Of a stretch of 64,000 nucleotides of DNA, positions 11,350 through 23,193 are shown one piece after another (positions within the stretch are counted from its first letter, which is position 1; every line of letters begins with the position of its first letter). Under the pieces are notes generated by a model. The model ran no database searches. It was not told the origin of the DNA and was given only the letters and a program-made list of their open reading frames with translations. Made by a program: the position numbers and the translations under genes. This DNA comes from Microplitis mediator (lineage: Eukaryota; Arthropoda; Insecta; Hymenoptera; Braconidae), in contig NC_079978.1 in NCBI RefSeq assembly GCF_029852145.1, forward strand, positions 1,736,001-1,800,000. Direction: 5' to 3'.

Positions 11350-14300
11350 ATGGCCGATAGAAAGACTGGTCAGTGACCTGATTTTATTATTAAAACCTTT
11401 TTTTTTTTTATTAATAATAATTATTATTACATTAATTATTTATTAGAATACTATCAAGTGTTTCAGTATCTGACGTAAAGATATGACTCACTGGATGTTA
11501 TTGGAGTTTTTTATCAATGATTTTGTGTTGACTAACTCAGCATGTTAGCATTTTTATTTATAGACGTTATCGATATGATTGAGTAATTTTATCGCAATAC
11601 TGCATATATGTTGCATTGCGTTACGGTTATTTACTTTTTATTGTTATTATTTATAAAATTTCATTGTAGTTGTCATTGAGGAATAATTTTATTGAGCTTG
11701 TCTTCTTTTTTTTACGGCTGATAGAGCACATTGTGATGACGCCTAAGTCCAAGACTGCTAAATCAACGACGTTAATTATTGAACGTCAGGCACTGGATCC
11801 TCCTGAGCGTATCAACGACCAGCAAGATGTTCATATAGCTGGTGGCGACCACAAAGGAATTGTCATTAACAAACACGCAGTTGCTGGTATAATCTCTCTT
11901 ACTACTAATTAGTAATTATCTACTAATTACAAGGCCATTAGTGATTAGAAATTAACTATTAATCAATAATTAGTAATTACCAGAGCTATAGGACTGGTAT
12001 TGCGGTGGATATTTACTGATATTTAATAAATTTTCATAAGAAAGGCCATTAGTGTTTAATTAACGATAACGCTTTTTACGTCACTGATAATATTTATATT
12101 TAAATTTAAATTCAAATAAAACAGCTGCGTTATTTTCTTATAAATGAGTCAGATTTATTTTAAAATGGAAAAATATTTTTACAGTTTCAAATGGGATTTA
12201 TAATCCGGCCCACGTTTGTCTTGAATTTCGTGTATTTTTAGTAAGCGCGCAAACTAAAAAACATACACAGGAATCTCGTACATTACAATTTTGGTTTATT
12301 AATTCGTTATCTGAAGCAGAACATCCTAGTGTTGCTCAAGAATTTTTTCGAGAGCTTGTTAGTCCACAAGAATTTCCTCGAGGTAAATAAACAAATAAAT
12401 TTAATTTAATTTAATTTAAAATTTATTTTTACTGATTCATTGATTTATAAATTTTTAGATTACGTGGGATTCATTAAAAAAATAATGAAACTGATGCAGC
12501 ATAAGTATCCTAGTATTAAAAAGCTAGAAGTTGAATTAAAACAACTGGAAGAACCTATTACGCTACCTACTAGGCCGTGTAAGTACATCAATCATAAATT
12601 TAACTTGATAGACAAAATAAATATACATATATATATATATGTGTGATATAAGAGAATATATACTAATGTAATGCAGATTATTCTCAAGTGGTTAAGCAAG
12701 TAATTGCCCGAACAAGGGGTCAAGTTAATTAAATTAGTCTCATTGACACGAGTGGTCCATAAAAAAAAAAAAAAAAAAAAAAAAAAATTCCGTTCATTGC
12801 TTAGTAATTTATTATCACTTATCATTTATTAAATTAAAAATATTAAGATTAATGGGATTGAGATGATTGGCTAAAATAATTTAAATCACCAATCATTTTT
12901 TAAGCATTCATATATTTTATGTAAGCATATAAATAAATATTGCATTTAATTCACAGCTCAAACTGGCTACTCTCTGTTCACACTTCCTCGCTCTAAGAAA
13001 AGTGTTCGGATAGCAGGTTCGATTTAGGGAAAAGAAGAAAAAAATTAATTATTTAAAACACTGTTTGAAGCTCTGCAATTTTTTAATTATTAATTATTGA
13101 CATAATAATTCACAGGCTCTTAGTGTGTTTTGTCTTTTCTGAATGTATTTCTTATTTTTTATACCAATTACCAATTGCTCGAGTCTTTATTGACAAATTA
13201 ACACCGCAACACTTACTCATATAAATTATTAATATTAGTGCGAATGTAGCAGACATCAGACAAATTTAAAATTTAATAAATAGAGTAAATAATTAATAAA
13301 ATAAAATTTAAAAAATTTTGAAATTAACAAGTGCATTTTTTCGAAATATTATTTTTTAAATTATTTACTCTATTTATTTATAATTTTAAATTTGTCGTCT
13401 GCTACATTTACACTAATTTATTAATTACCATAATTTATTAGTGAATATTTTAAAAAATATATACATTTTTTTTTATACATAAGAAAAAAAAATACTTGCA
13501 CGAATGCAACCATAGATGCACAAACGTCAATTAGATTTTTAATTAAAATATTTTTGTAGTAAATTACCGTCAATATTTTAACATATTTATTGTTAATTAC
13601 CATCAATATTTTTAAATATTCATCGTTTATTAACTCATTTATTCAAATTTTCTAATTCACTAGATGTTTTGTGGTAGAAAATTAGTAGACGAACAATTAG
13701 AATTTATTATAATTATAATTATAATTATAATAAATAAATGAGTTATGGATTTGTAACCATAACAATATTGAGTTAACAATCATGTTCTTGTGCTTGTTTT
13801 ATCATATTTTTTTTCAGCATAATCAATAACTGCCACACTGCCCTAATTTTTAGTTACCGTCATATCTACATGATTTCACTTTTATCATGCAAGCTAAACT
13901 AATATACAATATATATATAAATATATAAACATTCATATTTACATGTCACTATCAACAGTTTTTTAATAGCAACTTCAATAGATAAATCATCAATCACGCT
14001 ATTCATTTAAATTTTAATCGTCATTCATAAAATATTTTTATCAACTCCAGTCTTTCGTAACTTAATTACTAAAATATATTTTTTAACTGATTAACAATTT
14101 AATTACTTTTTTTTAGTGTCTGCTGATGAAACAATAATGGGACAGTCTGTTGAATTGACGGCTGAAAAAGTACTTGAGTTAATTGAATCTGCGTATCCAA
14201 ATCCCGTAACTGTGATCGATATTGCCAAGTAAGTATTCATTTAATTAATTAATTAATCGATTAATTAATAAATGTATTAAACAATAATTATTAATTTTAA

Positions 14301-17300
14301 CAGACAATACAATTGGGAACCAAATGCAGTAGAAGCGATAGTGAACGAGTTGCAAACTAAAGGACTAGTTAAAGCAATGGAACATGGCGCGTTTACTCGC
14401 GTAGCTCATGAAGACACTCAGATAAAAGTTGTCAAACAAATGCCAACAATGGCAAGTGCTAAACAACCAACAATAGCAATTATCACTGCTCAGTACTGCG
14501 AGAAACTTGCCGTTGACTCGATGATTGAAAATAAGGAAACTTTTGTTCGTTACACTACTGTCGGTACGTTTAATTATTATCAATTATTTATTTTATTACT
14601 TCTATTTACTCTTAGAAATAATTTAATCTAATGATATTAATAATTAATGATTAATAATTAATTTTAACTTTCAATAAAACCGGCTTCTTTAATCTTACAA
14701 GCAATAGATATTTTTATGATGCATGAAACTTTAGGTACTGCAAGTTCTCCAGATTCTACTGATGGTGTACCCCGAGTAATTTGCCGATTTGGTAAAGTAG
14801 TTTGATAACAATATAGCTGTGTTATTATTCAATGCTATTAATTGACAATTAATTATAAATAATAAATAAATTTATATCACCGCTTTGGAGATTGTGCTTA
14901 AAAAAAATAAAAGGTGTCACCGCAGATCATTCTTACACAGGAAATAATTCATTTGTATAAATTTATCAGCTTTATATCATTTGTTTGTTTAATTGTCTAA
15001 ACCTAATTTAATTAGTAATTAATAGGGGAGTGCGAATCGTGTTCGAATTCAATCGAATCAAGTATCGAAATTCGAATCGAATAATTTGAAAACTTTGGAA
15101 TTATTTGTAACTTTTCAAATTACTCGATTCGAATCGAGAAAATTGTGATTTATCTCAGAAGGGAAAGGGAGAGCTTAGTTTTTAAAGTGACTAAAAAAAT
15201 TTTTTTTGTAGATTCGTGTCTGAGCTTTATTCACTTCCGATAAAAATTTGAATTATTGGAACAAATATTACAATTTCAAGTCGTTCAAAAGAAAATTTTT
15301 GAATTATTCGTAAATTTTCGAAAAATTCAAAGTTCGAATCGAATAATTCGATTCGATTTGATACGAATAATTTGTAAATTCAAACTATTCGCACACCCTT
15401 AGTAATTAATAGGAGAGTGCGAATCGTGTTCGAATTTAATCGAATCAACTATCGAAATTCGAATCGAATAATTTGAAAACTTTGAAATTGTTTGTAACTT
15501 TTCAAATTACTCGATTCGAATCGAGAAAATTGTGATTTATCTCAGAAGGGAAAGGGAGAGCTTAGTTTTTAAAGTGACTAAAAAAATTTTTTTTGTAGAT
15601 TCGTGTCTGAGCTTTATTCACTTCCGATAAAAATTTGAATTATTGGAACAAATATTACAATTTCAAGTCGTTCAAAAGAAAATTTTTGAATTATTCGTAA
15701 ATTTTCGAAAAATTCAAAGTTCGAATCGAATAATTCGATTCGATTTGATACGAATAATTTGTAAATTCAAACTATTCGCACACCCTTAGTAATTAATAGG
15801 AGAGTGCGAATCGTGTTCGAATTTAATCGAATCAACTATCGAAATTCGAATCGAATAATTTGAAAACTTTGAAATTGTTTGTAACTTTTCAAATTACTCG
15901 ATTCGAATCGAGAAAATTGTGATTTATCTTAGAAGGGAAAGGGAGAGCTTAGTTTTTAAAGTGACTAAAAATAATTTTTTTGAAGATTCGTGTCTGAACT
16001 TCATTTACCTCCGATAAAAATTCGAATTATTGGAACAAATGTTACAATTTTAAGTCGTTCAAAAAAAAATTTTTGAATTATTAGAAAAATTTGAAGTTTG
16101 ATTCGATTTGATACGAATAATTTGTAAATTCAAACTATTCGCACACCCTTAGTAATTAATCATGATTACAAAGCACAGGGACGTGTTAATTTAAAAATGT
16201 AACATATTGTTTATTGTTTTATAGGCTCCGGGATCGGCACGCATTGTCTTTGTTATTTTTTTGTACAATACACCATTTGTTTGTCACACAAAAAATGTAT
16301 TTAATTACTTATTAATATTCATTTTTAATTACAGGTGAGTCTAACGTATATACACTAGGTAATATCGGTGATCATCGGATAGTATGCACAAAATTACCGC
16401 GAGTTGGCCATGAAAGAGAAGCTATGACTGCCGCGGGAAATACAACGACACGATTACTCGGTATTTATTTAATTATTTTTTTAACTCTATGATTTATAAA
16501 TTAATTTAATTTTTTTTTTATGTAGGAACCTTCCAAAAAGTTGACTACGTCTTTCTGGTGGGTGTCGGTGGTGGAGTACCTCATTATACCGATTACAACA
16601 AACATGTGCGACTAGGTGACGTCGTCGTGTCTTATCCAACACCAATGACAAAAAAATATGTGTATATTTATTGTGAAGGCGCTAAATTTAATGAGGAAGA
16701 CGGCAGTTATCATTTTGATACCAAAGAATACTGTCCTGTTAATTTGGGACTCCAAGAGTTGGCGATGAATATTAAAAAGCAGGTAATTAATTATTAGAAA
16801 TCATTTAATTTGTGATTTTAATCACTTAATTTGTTCGTTAAAAGGCTGAGGATGAATCAAATGTACCATGGAAAAAATATTTAAAAGAAGGCCTTGAAAA
16901 CTTGGACAATCTTCAATCAGAGCATGACTTTAAACAACCGCCTTTAGAGTCTGATAAATTGTATATGGCTATCGGAGATCGGGATGTCATCGAAGTTGCA
17001 CATCCGGCCGCTCCACAAGACACTCCGAACAAAAGGTATTGTCGTTTAGTGATTCAAATAATCCAATTGTCTTATTGAGGAGCCACTCAATTACTCAAAC
17101 TATTATAGTCATTAGTCATTACATTAAAAAAAAACTAAATTGTCTTGTAGGATGATCGGGTGCCCCCGCATGCACTTGGCATCAATTGCTTCCGGTAGAC
17201 AGATATCCCGGGACGATCAATTGAGGCAGAAATTTGCATCGCGATTTGGCTGTCTGGCTTTTGATGGAGAAATGGATGCTGTCGTCGAAAGTATACTGGG

Positions 17301-17451
17301 TAACTGCAGAGACAGCTTTGCTGTGGTACGAGGAATTTGTGATTACAAAGACGGTTCGCGGGGCAAAGAATGGCAGCCTTATGCCGCTTTGGCGGCTGCC
17401 AGTGTAGTAAAGTCGATTATTTGCTCGATGGACCCCCCGACTAATGTTTAA
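11350..17451 (+). CDS. Winged-helix / nucleoside phosphorylase-like protein
   Basis: Twelve exons: 11350-11368, 11725-11886, 12185-12382, 12459-12578, 12957-13016, 14117-14228, 14304-14563, 14735-14791, 16335-16460, 16526-16782, 16845-17035, 17151-17451. They total 1863 nt, 620 residues, in frame. Residues 1-190 are unrecognised; the segment around 75-165 (FWFINSLSEAEHPSVAQEFF) looks helical and could be a protein-interaction domain. Residues about 198-258 resemble a winged helix (AEKVLELIESAYPNPVTVID then a recognition-like helix and wing). From about 280 the chain follows the PNP/UDP phosphorylase fold: an initial strand TIAIITAQYCEKLAVDSMIE, the glycine-rich VFLVGVGGGVPH, RLGDVVVSYP, and a C-terminal CLAFDGEMDAVV with VRGICDYKDG and a final Ala-rich helix. 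This version of the domain is known from NLR-type and other signalling proteins and cleaves or binds nucleosides; the substrate here is unknown. Introns carry several MITEs. Confidence 0.8.
13233..13420. mobile_element. MITE, GTAGCAGACATC family, copy in phosphorylase-like gene intron 5
   Basis: Termini ATTAGTGCGAATGTAGCAGA and its reverse (GTCTGCTACATTTACACTAAT) enclose about 185 bp nearly identical in layout to the copy at 4072. TTATTAAT occurs directly on both sides, supporting an 8-9-bp duplication. Confidence 0.7.
15023..16151. mobile_element. Three tandem hAT-type MITEs sharing 8-bp target duplications
   Basis: Three head-to-tail copies at 15023-15401, 15410-15788 and 15797-16151. Each starts TAGGGGAGTGCGAATCG or TAGGAGAGTGCGAATCG and ends ATTCGCACACCCTTA. 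The 8-mer GTAATTAA stands before copy 1, between copies 1 and 2, between 2 and 3, and after copy 3. The TIRs and 8-bp duplication are hAT-like. The interior is rich in TTCGAATCGA motifs. Copies 1 and 2 have the same period (387 bp); copy 3 is about 24 bp shorter. They lie in intron 8 of the phosphorylase-like gene. Confidence 0.85.
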
Positions 17452-17801
17452 TTTTTAGACTTTATTAATTAATTAATTAATTAGAGACTTGAGATAATTT
17501 ATTGATAGTAATATATTTGAAAATAAAAAGTTTAAGAGTATTGAGTATTATGTAGAGATTTAAAGTTAGCTTGCGATTAATCATAAATAATAAATCAAAC
17601 TTGCATAATAAAAATGCGTATATTAGATTTAGGTCATTAAATAATAATAGTTATTTAAAACAAAAAGTATTTAAGATAAACCTGATAAATAATGAAATTT
17701 TAAATGGTACTGTTAAAAATATAAATAAATGTTTATTAAAATGTGATAGACACTTAGAGAGTTATCTATCAAAATGGAGTATTTAAAAGTGATATAAGTA
17801 G

Positions 17802-18353
17802 TAGGGGTCTGCGAATAATTCGAAACTTGCCGAATTATTCGGAAATTTACGAATAATTACAAAGTTTTTTTTTGAAAGACTTGGAAAAATTGTAATATTC
17901 TTTCAACTAATTCAAATTATTGTCAGAAGTAAGTAGAGCTCGGACGCGAATTTACGTGGGAGTTTTTTTGGTTGCTTTTAAACCTACACTGTAAAAAATC
18001 GGGAGTGGATTCGGAGTGATTCGGATTTTATTTAAATCCGAATTCACTCCGTCACTCAGAGTTCCGGAGCTTTAGAAAAAATCGCTTCAAATTTTATTTA
18101 AATCGGAGTGAATTTTACTCCCATAGGATCAAATAAATAAACAGTAATCCGCATTCACTCCGATTTAATCCGCAAATTTTTTACAGTGTAAGCCTTCCAT
18201 TAAATAAAAATTGAATATTTGAAAACTGATCATAATTTTCTCGATTTAAATCGAGTAATTTCAAAAGTCACGAATAATCAAAAAACTTTTGGATGATTCA
18301 GAAGTTTCTAATCATTCGATTCGATTAAATCGAAGACGATTCGCACACCCCTA
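17802..18353. mobile_element. hAT-type MITE with 8-bp TSD, split by a nested element
   Basis: Starts TAGGGGTCTGCGAATAATTC and ends GACGATTCGCACACCCCTA. It is flanked on both sides by ATAAGTAG, an 8-bp target-site duplication. It is the same family as the triplet at 15023. Its middle is interrupted by an unrelated TA-flanked element at 17987-18188, so this copy is older than that insertion. Confidence 0.85.
17987..18188. mobile_element. TA-flanked MITE (CACTGTAAAAAAT termini), nested
   Basis: Begins CACTGTAAAAAATCGGGAGT, ends AATTTTTTACAGTG, with TA on each side. The interior consists of repeated GGAGTGAATTCGG / TCCGAATTCACTCC motifs in both orientations. Copies of this family also occur at 21466, 33688, 34433 and 43734. 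The TA duplication suggests Tc1/mariner-type mobilisation. Confidence 0.75.
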
Positions 18354-18361
18354 ATAAGTAG

Positions 18362-19539
18362 CTATTCAAAGCCATTGAAAATAATAATTTTTCTCAATTT
18401 ATTTTTAATTTTGACGGAAAGTAATTTTTTCTATACAAAAGTTTATCAATAAATAATGAATATATTTATTGGAATAGTAATTATTATACTATGTGCCAGT
18501 GTGTTCAGGTAATAAAAAAAAATTACTGCCATATTCTTATTCACATTTACGTGACTTACAAATAAACATTTAAAACTACAGGGTAGATTGATTAAAAATA
18601 ATAATTAATGGCGTTTGAAACACCATATTTATTTAAAAATAAATAATTAAATTTGAAAAAATATATTGACGAGCAAGGACTCGGGACTAAATAAATTATA
18701 AAATTGATTAGATAGATTTTTAATAAAATTTCAAGGCTGCGAAGAGTTTAGCGAAGTAGCTTCATTAATTAAAATTTCATTATTTTTATTTTTAATTAAT
18801 AATTAATAGCTTTTTTATGCAGGCATATTTATTTATTAATATTTATTTGTTTGTTTTTTATTTAACCGAGTTATGGTTTATATTTATAGAGAAAATATAA
18901 TATAAATAAAAATCAAAATAAATCACTTGTCGCGTAGACGCGGCATTTAATTTTAAATTCAGAGAATTACAGTAACAAATTTATCAAAATATACGTAATA
19001 TAAGTATACGGAACAGAAAAAAATACAAATATATTACAGAAGTTTATCAATAAATTTACTATATAATATATAAATTATTTAATCTTAATATAAATTAGTA
19101 ATGTTTTTAATTAATTATAATTATTTTAGAGTTTAATTAACTTATTTTAATAAGTACATTAATGCGTTGGCTTGAGCCTTGCACCCGACACTAGTCTGAT
19201 CAATAAATCATTACCTTCATAATAGCGCATTAAAATAATTGCATAATATTTAATTGTATTTATTAAATATTTAAATTTACCACAGCTTTATTTGAGTAAT
19301 TGTTAATTAATATGATACTGTCTTCCAATGGACCAATTTTTTAGCACTTGTCTAAATTCATTTTATGAAAATTAAATAATTGTAATGAGTGATTATTAAT
19401 AATTGATAATTGATGAATTTTTAGTATGGTAATTTATAAATTTTTGTATTAATTTAAACTTTTTCTTATTCTTTATGAAATAAAAACTAAAATATCAAGT
19501 GAAATAATTTGTTGTAATTATTTACATTAATTATAAGTC
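18362..19539. other. Intergenic AT-rich DNA before SLC17 cluster
   Basis: About 1.2 kb of AT-rich sequence, presumably the 3' flanks of two convergent genes. I see no coding frame, RNA gene or clear transposon termini in it. Confidence 0.4.
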
Positions 19540-21609
19540 TCATTGATTGGTTAATTGAGTTTTAAGTTCGATTGTTATTTTATAATCGTCTTCGTTTTTA
19601 TTGACCGTGTGATACTGGTTCCATGATTGCTCTTCGGCGGTGCCCCAGATACAGTAAATGAGGCAACAGATTCCCATGTTTAAAAATGCGATGATGAAAA
19701 TTAGCCGCCATTGGCCAATAGTTTGCTAGATAAATTATTTATTATAAATAAATAATTAAATTTATTGTAAAAACTGTGAATTATTTTCTTAACTCACGTT
19801 GTCGTTTGTTAAAGATCCTACGATTAGTGGAGAGACAAATCCGGCAATGTCAATCACAAGGCCACAGATACCGAGCAGTATACTCGCATAATTTGGACTG
19901 AGGTCAACGAGATTAGATAGGGGTCCAGAAGTGACGGCGCCAGCTGATGCTATTCCGCCCATTATAAAAATTACCGCGAGCACGGGATAGCAACCACTGA
20001 ATGCTAGTCCGAGTACTAGGACACTAGGAATTCCTGAGCAGACAAAAGTCGCGAGTTTTCTTACATTAGTCAGAGTCAGTCTTTCAGTTTGCAGCAACCA
20101 GTCGCTCATGTGAGCGAATATCCAGCTGAAGACCATCGTCAGGAAGTGAGGGAGACCGGAAAGAACTCCTGTCTGTCATTTAAAAATATAAATAAAATTA
20201 ATTCCGCTATTTTCAGATGCTAATTTACATTGAAAAATTACTTTTTCGACACTCCAGCCATGGATGAATTTAAAATAAGCCGGCGCTTGGGCCATTAGAG
20301 TAAAGTATCCCCAAACTGCACCCCAGTTTGAGAGGATTGATGCCCATACTGGCCATGATGTTAATATTTTACTCCAAGGTATTGATAAATTGCGATTTGA
20401 ATGGTCTACTGATGCGCCTAAATTATCTAGGATATATTTTTTTTCGCTTTCTGATATACGGGGGTGCTGTTGCGGTGTGTCGTAGACAAAAATTATCCAT
20501 AAGAAATACCTAGAGAAATAAATATATCATTTTATCACCTACTTATAGTTGACAAGAGTGAACTTATTTTACCAGACGATGCCGAAAAGTGAAGTTATGT
20601 AAAATACGGACTCCCAGCCGAGGTAATCAATTATAAAACCACTCAGCGGATATGTCAGAGCGATTCCAACACTTCCCCCTAAAATTAAAGTAAAAAAGTA
20701 TAAATAATTATAAATACTAATTAATAAAAATATATAATATAATTACCCATATATGCGCTCACAAATTTGCTTCTTTCATTTTGCGGAATCCATTTGGCTG
20801 TCATGTCATGAGTTGCAGGATAAGCGACGCCCTTAATTTATTTAATTACTCGAATAATTAAAATTAAAATTTTTGAAAATAATAAATAAATTTATTTCAA
20901 ACTTACAGCAACTAATCCTTGAAGTACGCGCACAAATATCAGACTGTAGAGACTGTACTCCATAGTAAGTGATAAAAAAAATCCCAAAATCGCGGCTAGT
21001 AAATTTCCAACACCGAAAATCATTTTGGTTCCATATTTTCGCGCCAAAATACCTCCTGGTATTTCACTTATCCAGTGAATCCAGTAATAAGCACCAATTG
21101 CCAGACCTTGTTCGTACTCCGAGTACTGATATTTATTCTAAAAAAAAATATAATTAATATCGTAAGCAAATAAATTAACAATAAAATATTTCAAAAATTA
21201 CTTTTCCAATTTCTTCATCACTTGTATCGTTAGTCAGTGAAAAATTAATATTTTGCTGTACATTACTTATACTTATATTGTTTATTTCTTGTCCGCATTG
21301 AGATACAGCCTGTAAAATTTCAGTTTGTTTAGCAGTAGCAACAAGAACAAGATTCAAATTAACTCTCAGCATAAAGTTAACACCCAGACCAGAAAAAACC
21401 ATCCACCATAAGACATCTCGACAGCTTATTAAGTCTTAAAAAAAAAAATTATAAAATTATATGCAGTGTAAAAAATTTCCGGAGTGAAAGCGAATTAAAT
21501 CCAGAGTGAATGCGGATTTAAATAAAATCGGTAATGACTCCGAATTCACTCCCGATTTTTTAGTGAGTTAATTATTTATAAGTTTTAATACTTTACCTTT
21601 TAGCGACAT
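19540..21609 (-). CDS. SLC17-type inorganic phosphate/anion cotransporter, copy 1
   Basis: Major facilitator superfamily carrier of the SLC17 group, a plasma or vesicle membrane protein of 12 helices. Exons read from the right: 21609-21597, 21434-21202, 21137-20907, 20831-20747, 20678-20573, 20509-20242, 20172-19798, 19725-19540. They sum to 1497 nt, 498 residues. The start exon is only 13 nt (MSLK). Helix 1 follows (WWMVFSGLGVNFMLRVNLNL), then a luminal loop with possible N-glycosylation sites (NISIS, NFSLT, NDTS). The segment GGILARKYGTK is the MFS loop motif, and IPQNERSKFVSAYMG is the SLC17 hallmark. The tail WNQYHTVNKNEDDY is hydrophilic. Substrate cannot be deduced; insect members carry phosphate, organic anions or vesicular amino acids. 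It is the downstream-most member of a same-strand tandem cluster. Confidence 0.9.
21466..21566. repeat. Short MITE, CACTGTAAAAAAT family, in SLC17 copy 1 intron 1
   Basis: GCAGTGTAAAAAATTTCCGG on the left and TCCCGATTTTTTAGTG on the right enclose about 100 bp with the GGAGTGAA / TTCACTCC motifs of the family. It appears internally deleted compared with the 200-bp copies. Confidence 0.55.
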
Positions 21610-23193
21610 GATCAAACACTTACTCAAAAAAATGTTCACTAAAATTAAACGACTTAAAAATCACTCACTCTGAAGGCAAACTGATAGAGCAGAGTTTAAA
21701 TGTAGTGCATCAGCGTATAAAAAAATACAAATTGATGTGATAAATTAAAATTTAAACGATAACCCGGTAATGATACCAACTAATAAACAATCCATTATCA
21801 AAATATAGTTGTCGTTTTCTCGTATTATTCAATAAGAAGAATAAGAGTTTGAGAAAAACAAATTTATTGGCTTGACCCTTTTAAGATTTGATAAGTGTAC
21901 TATAATTAAAGATGTCTAGTCTATTAATTTTTCATAAAATCTTCCATAATTCTGCAAAACACTTTAGTCAAAATAAAATTATTCAGTAAATTTAAGCGAT
22001 TTTTTTTTTTTGTAGTTAAACATAAGACTTACTTTCGTGACTAATTATCGTAAAAACTAATTAAAGTTGTCGATTACCGTCTTTTATATAGACAAGAAGT
22101 TCACCTTATCATCTAAGAAAATAATTTAAATAAACAGATTAAAAAATCACCTTCAGCTGAATAGATAAAAACTACTAGAAGATTTTATTTTTTATTAAAA
22201 AACAGTACACGGTTTTATAAATATTTATATAAACTTATATTTTAAAACTGTGCTGATAAATTGTAAGTATGAGAGTACCCGACGATGCTGACTGGTTCAA
22301 TGTAATTTGCATTGAACACTTGATACGTAACTTGAAGGGATTTTTTTTGTTTTTTAATAAATCTGCGGTTTACTTGAAACTCAATATCCAGATTTACTTT
22401 TTCATGTTCGGAATTTTTATTTACAGCGATACTAATTACACGATTTTGTGGTGCTCCAGAACAAGTAAACGAGGCTGCTAATTCCTATATTTAAATTTAG
22501 GATAAAAAATCAAATCACTGCTCGACTTAATTATTTTTTATTAAATTAGTGGGGATAGTAAAGTTATAAATATATAATTTGTTTTTTGTTTTTTACACTA
22601 ATAGACAACTTTTGTTCGAATAAATAGTGAAATTTCGAGGTCTCGAGGCCTCCAAACATCTAATCGACGCCTTAATTTTGTCGGGATCGTCGTCTAAAAA
22701 ATTCTATAGAAAATCTAGACTCAGAGCTCGTTGCTGAGAAAAAAAATTTTGTCTGATACCCCCGAGGCCTCCAAATAAACAGACTCAGGGCTCGGTGCTT
22801 CAGCAGCAAAAAAATTGCTAATTATTGAAGAATCTCCTGCTGCTGCGGACTCAAAAATGCGCGCGTGTTTTTATTATTTCTACAATAAATTTTTATTAAT
22901 ATCATTATTAATTACAATTTTTACAATCGATTGTTTATACAATAAAAAAATGCATAATACACAGTATTATTTGCACAACAATTGAAATCTTATTTTAAAA
23001 TTCTTCTAGGTGTTAATATATATAAAAATAAAATATTTAAATTAATAATAATTAACAATAACATTAAAATAACGTAAAAAAAATAATTAATGTAGACTAT
23101 TATCTCTGTCGACCACGTCACTCGAAGCTATTCGTACCTGGTGTCGTTAATAAAGAAAAAAAAAATAAATAACCCAAGTTTTGAAGAAATATT
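21610..23193. other. Spacer between SLC17 copies 1 and 2
   Basis: AT-rich DNA holding the relic of another SLC17 gene at 22440-22525. A degenerate patch at 22620-22870 carries CGAGGCCTCCAAA motifs twice and is presumably an old repeat. No intact frame. Confidence 0.5.
22440..22525 (-). pseudogene. Relic of a fourth SLC17 gene (last-exon fragment)
   Basis: Read on the minus strand this reads AVI, a TGA stop, then FFILNLNIGISSLVYLFWST. It aligns with the start of the last exon in copy 1 (RLIFIIAFLNMGICCLIYCI, then WGT). The plus-strand nucleotides GGTGCTCCAGA...GTAAACGAGGC parallel GGTGCCCCAGATACAGTAAATGAGGC of copy 1. With an in-frame stop and no neighbouring exons visible, it is a decayed duplicate. 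Confidence 0.75.
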
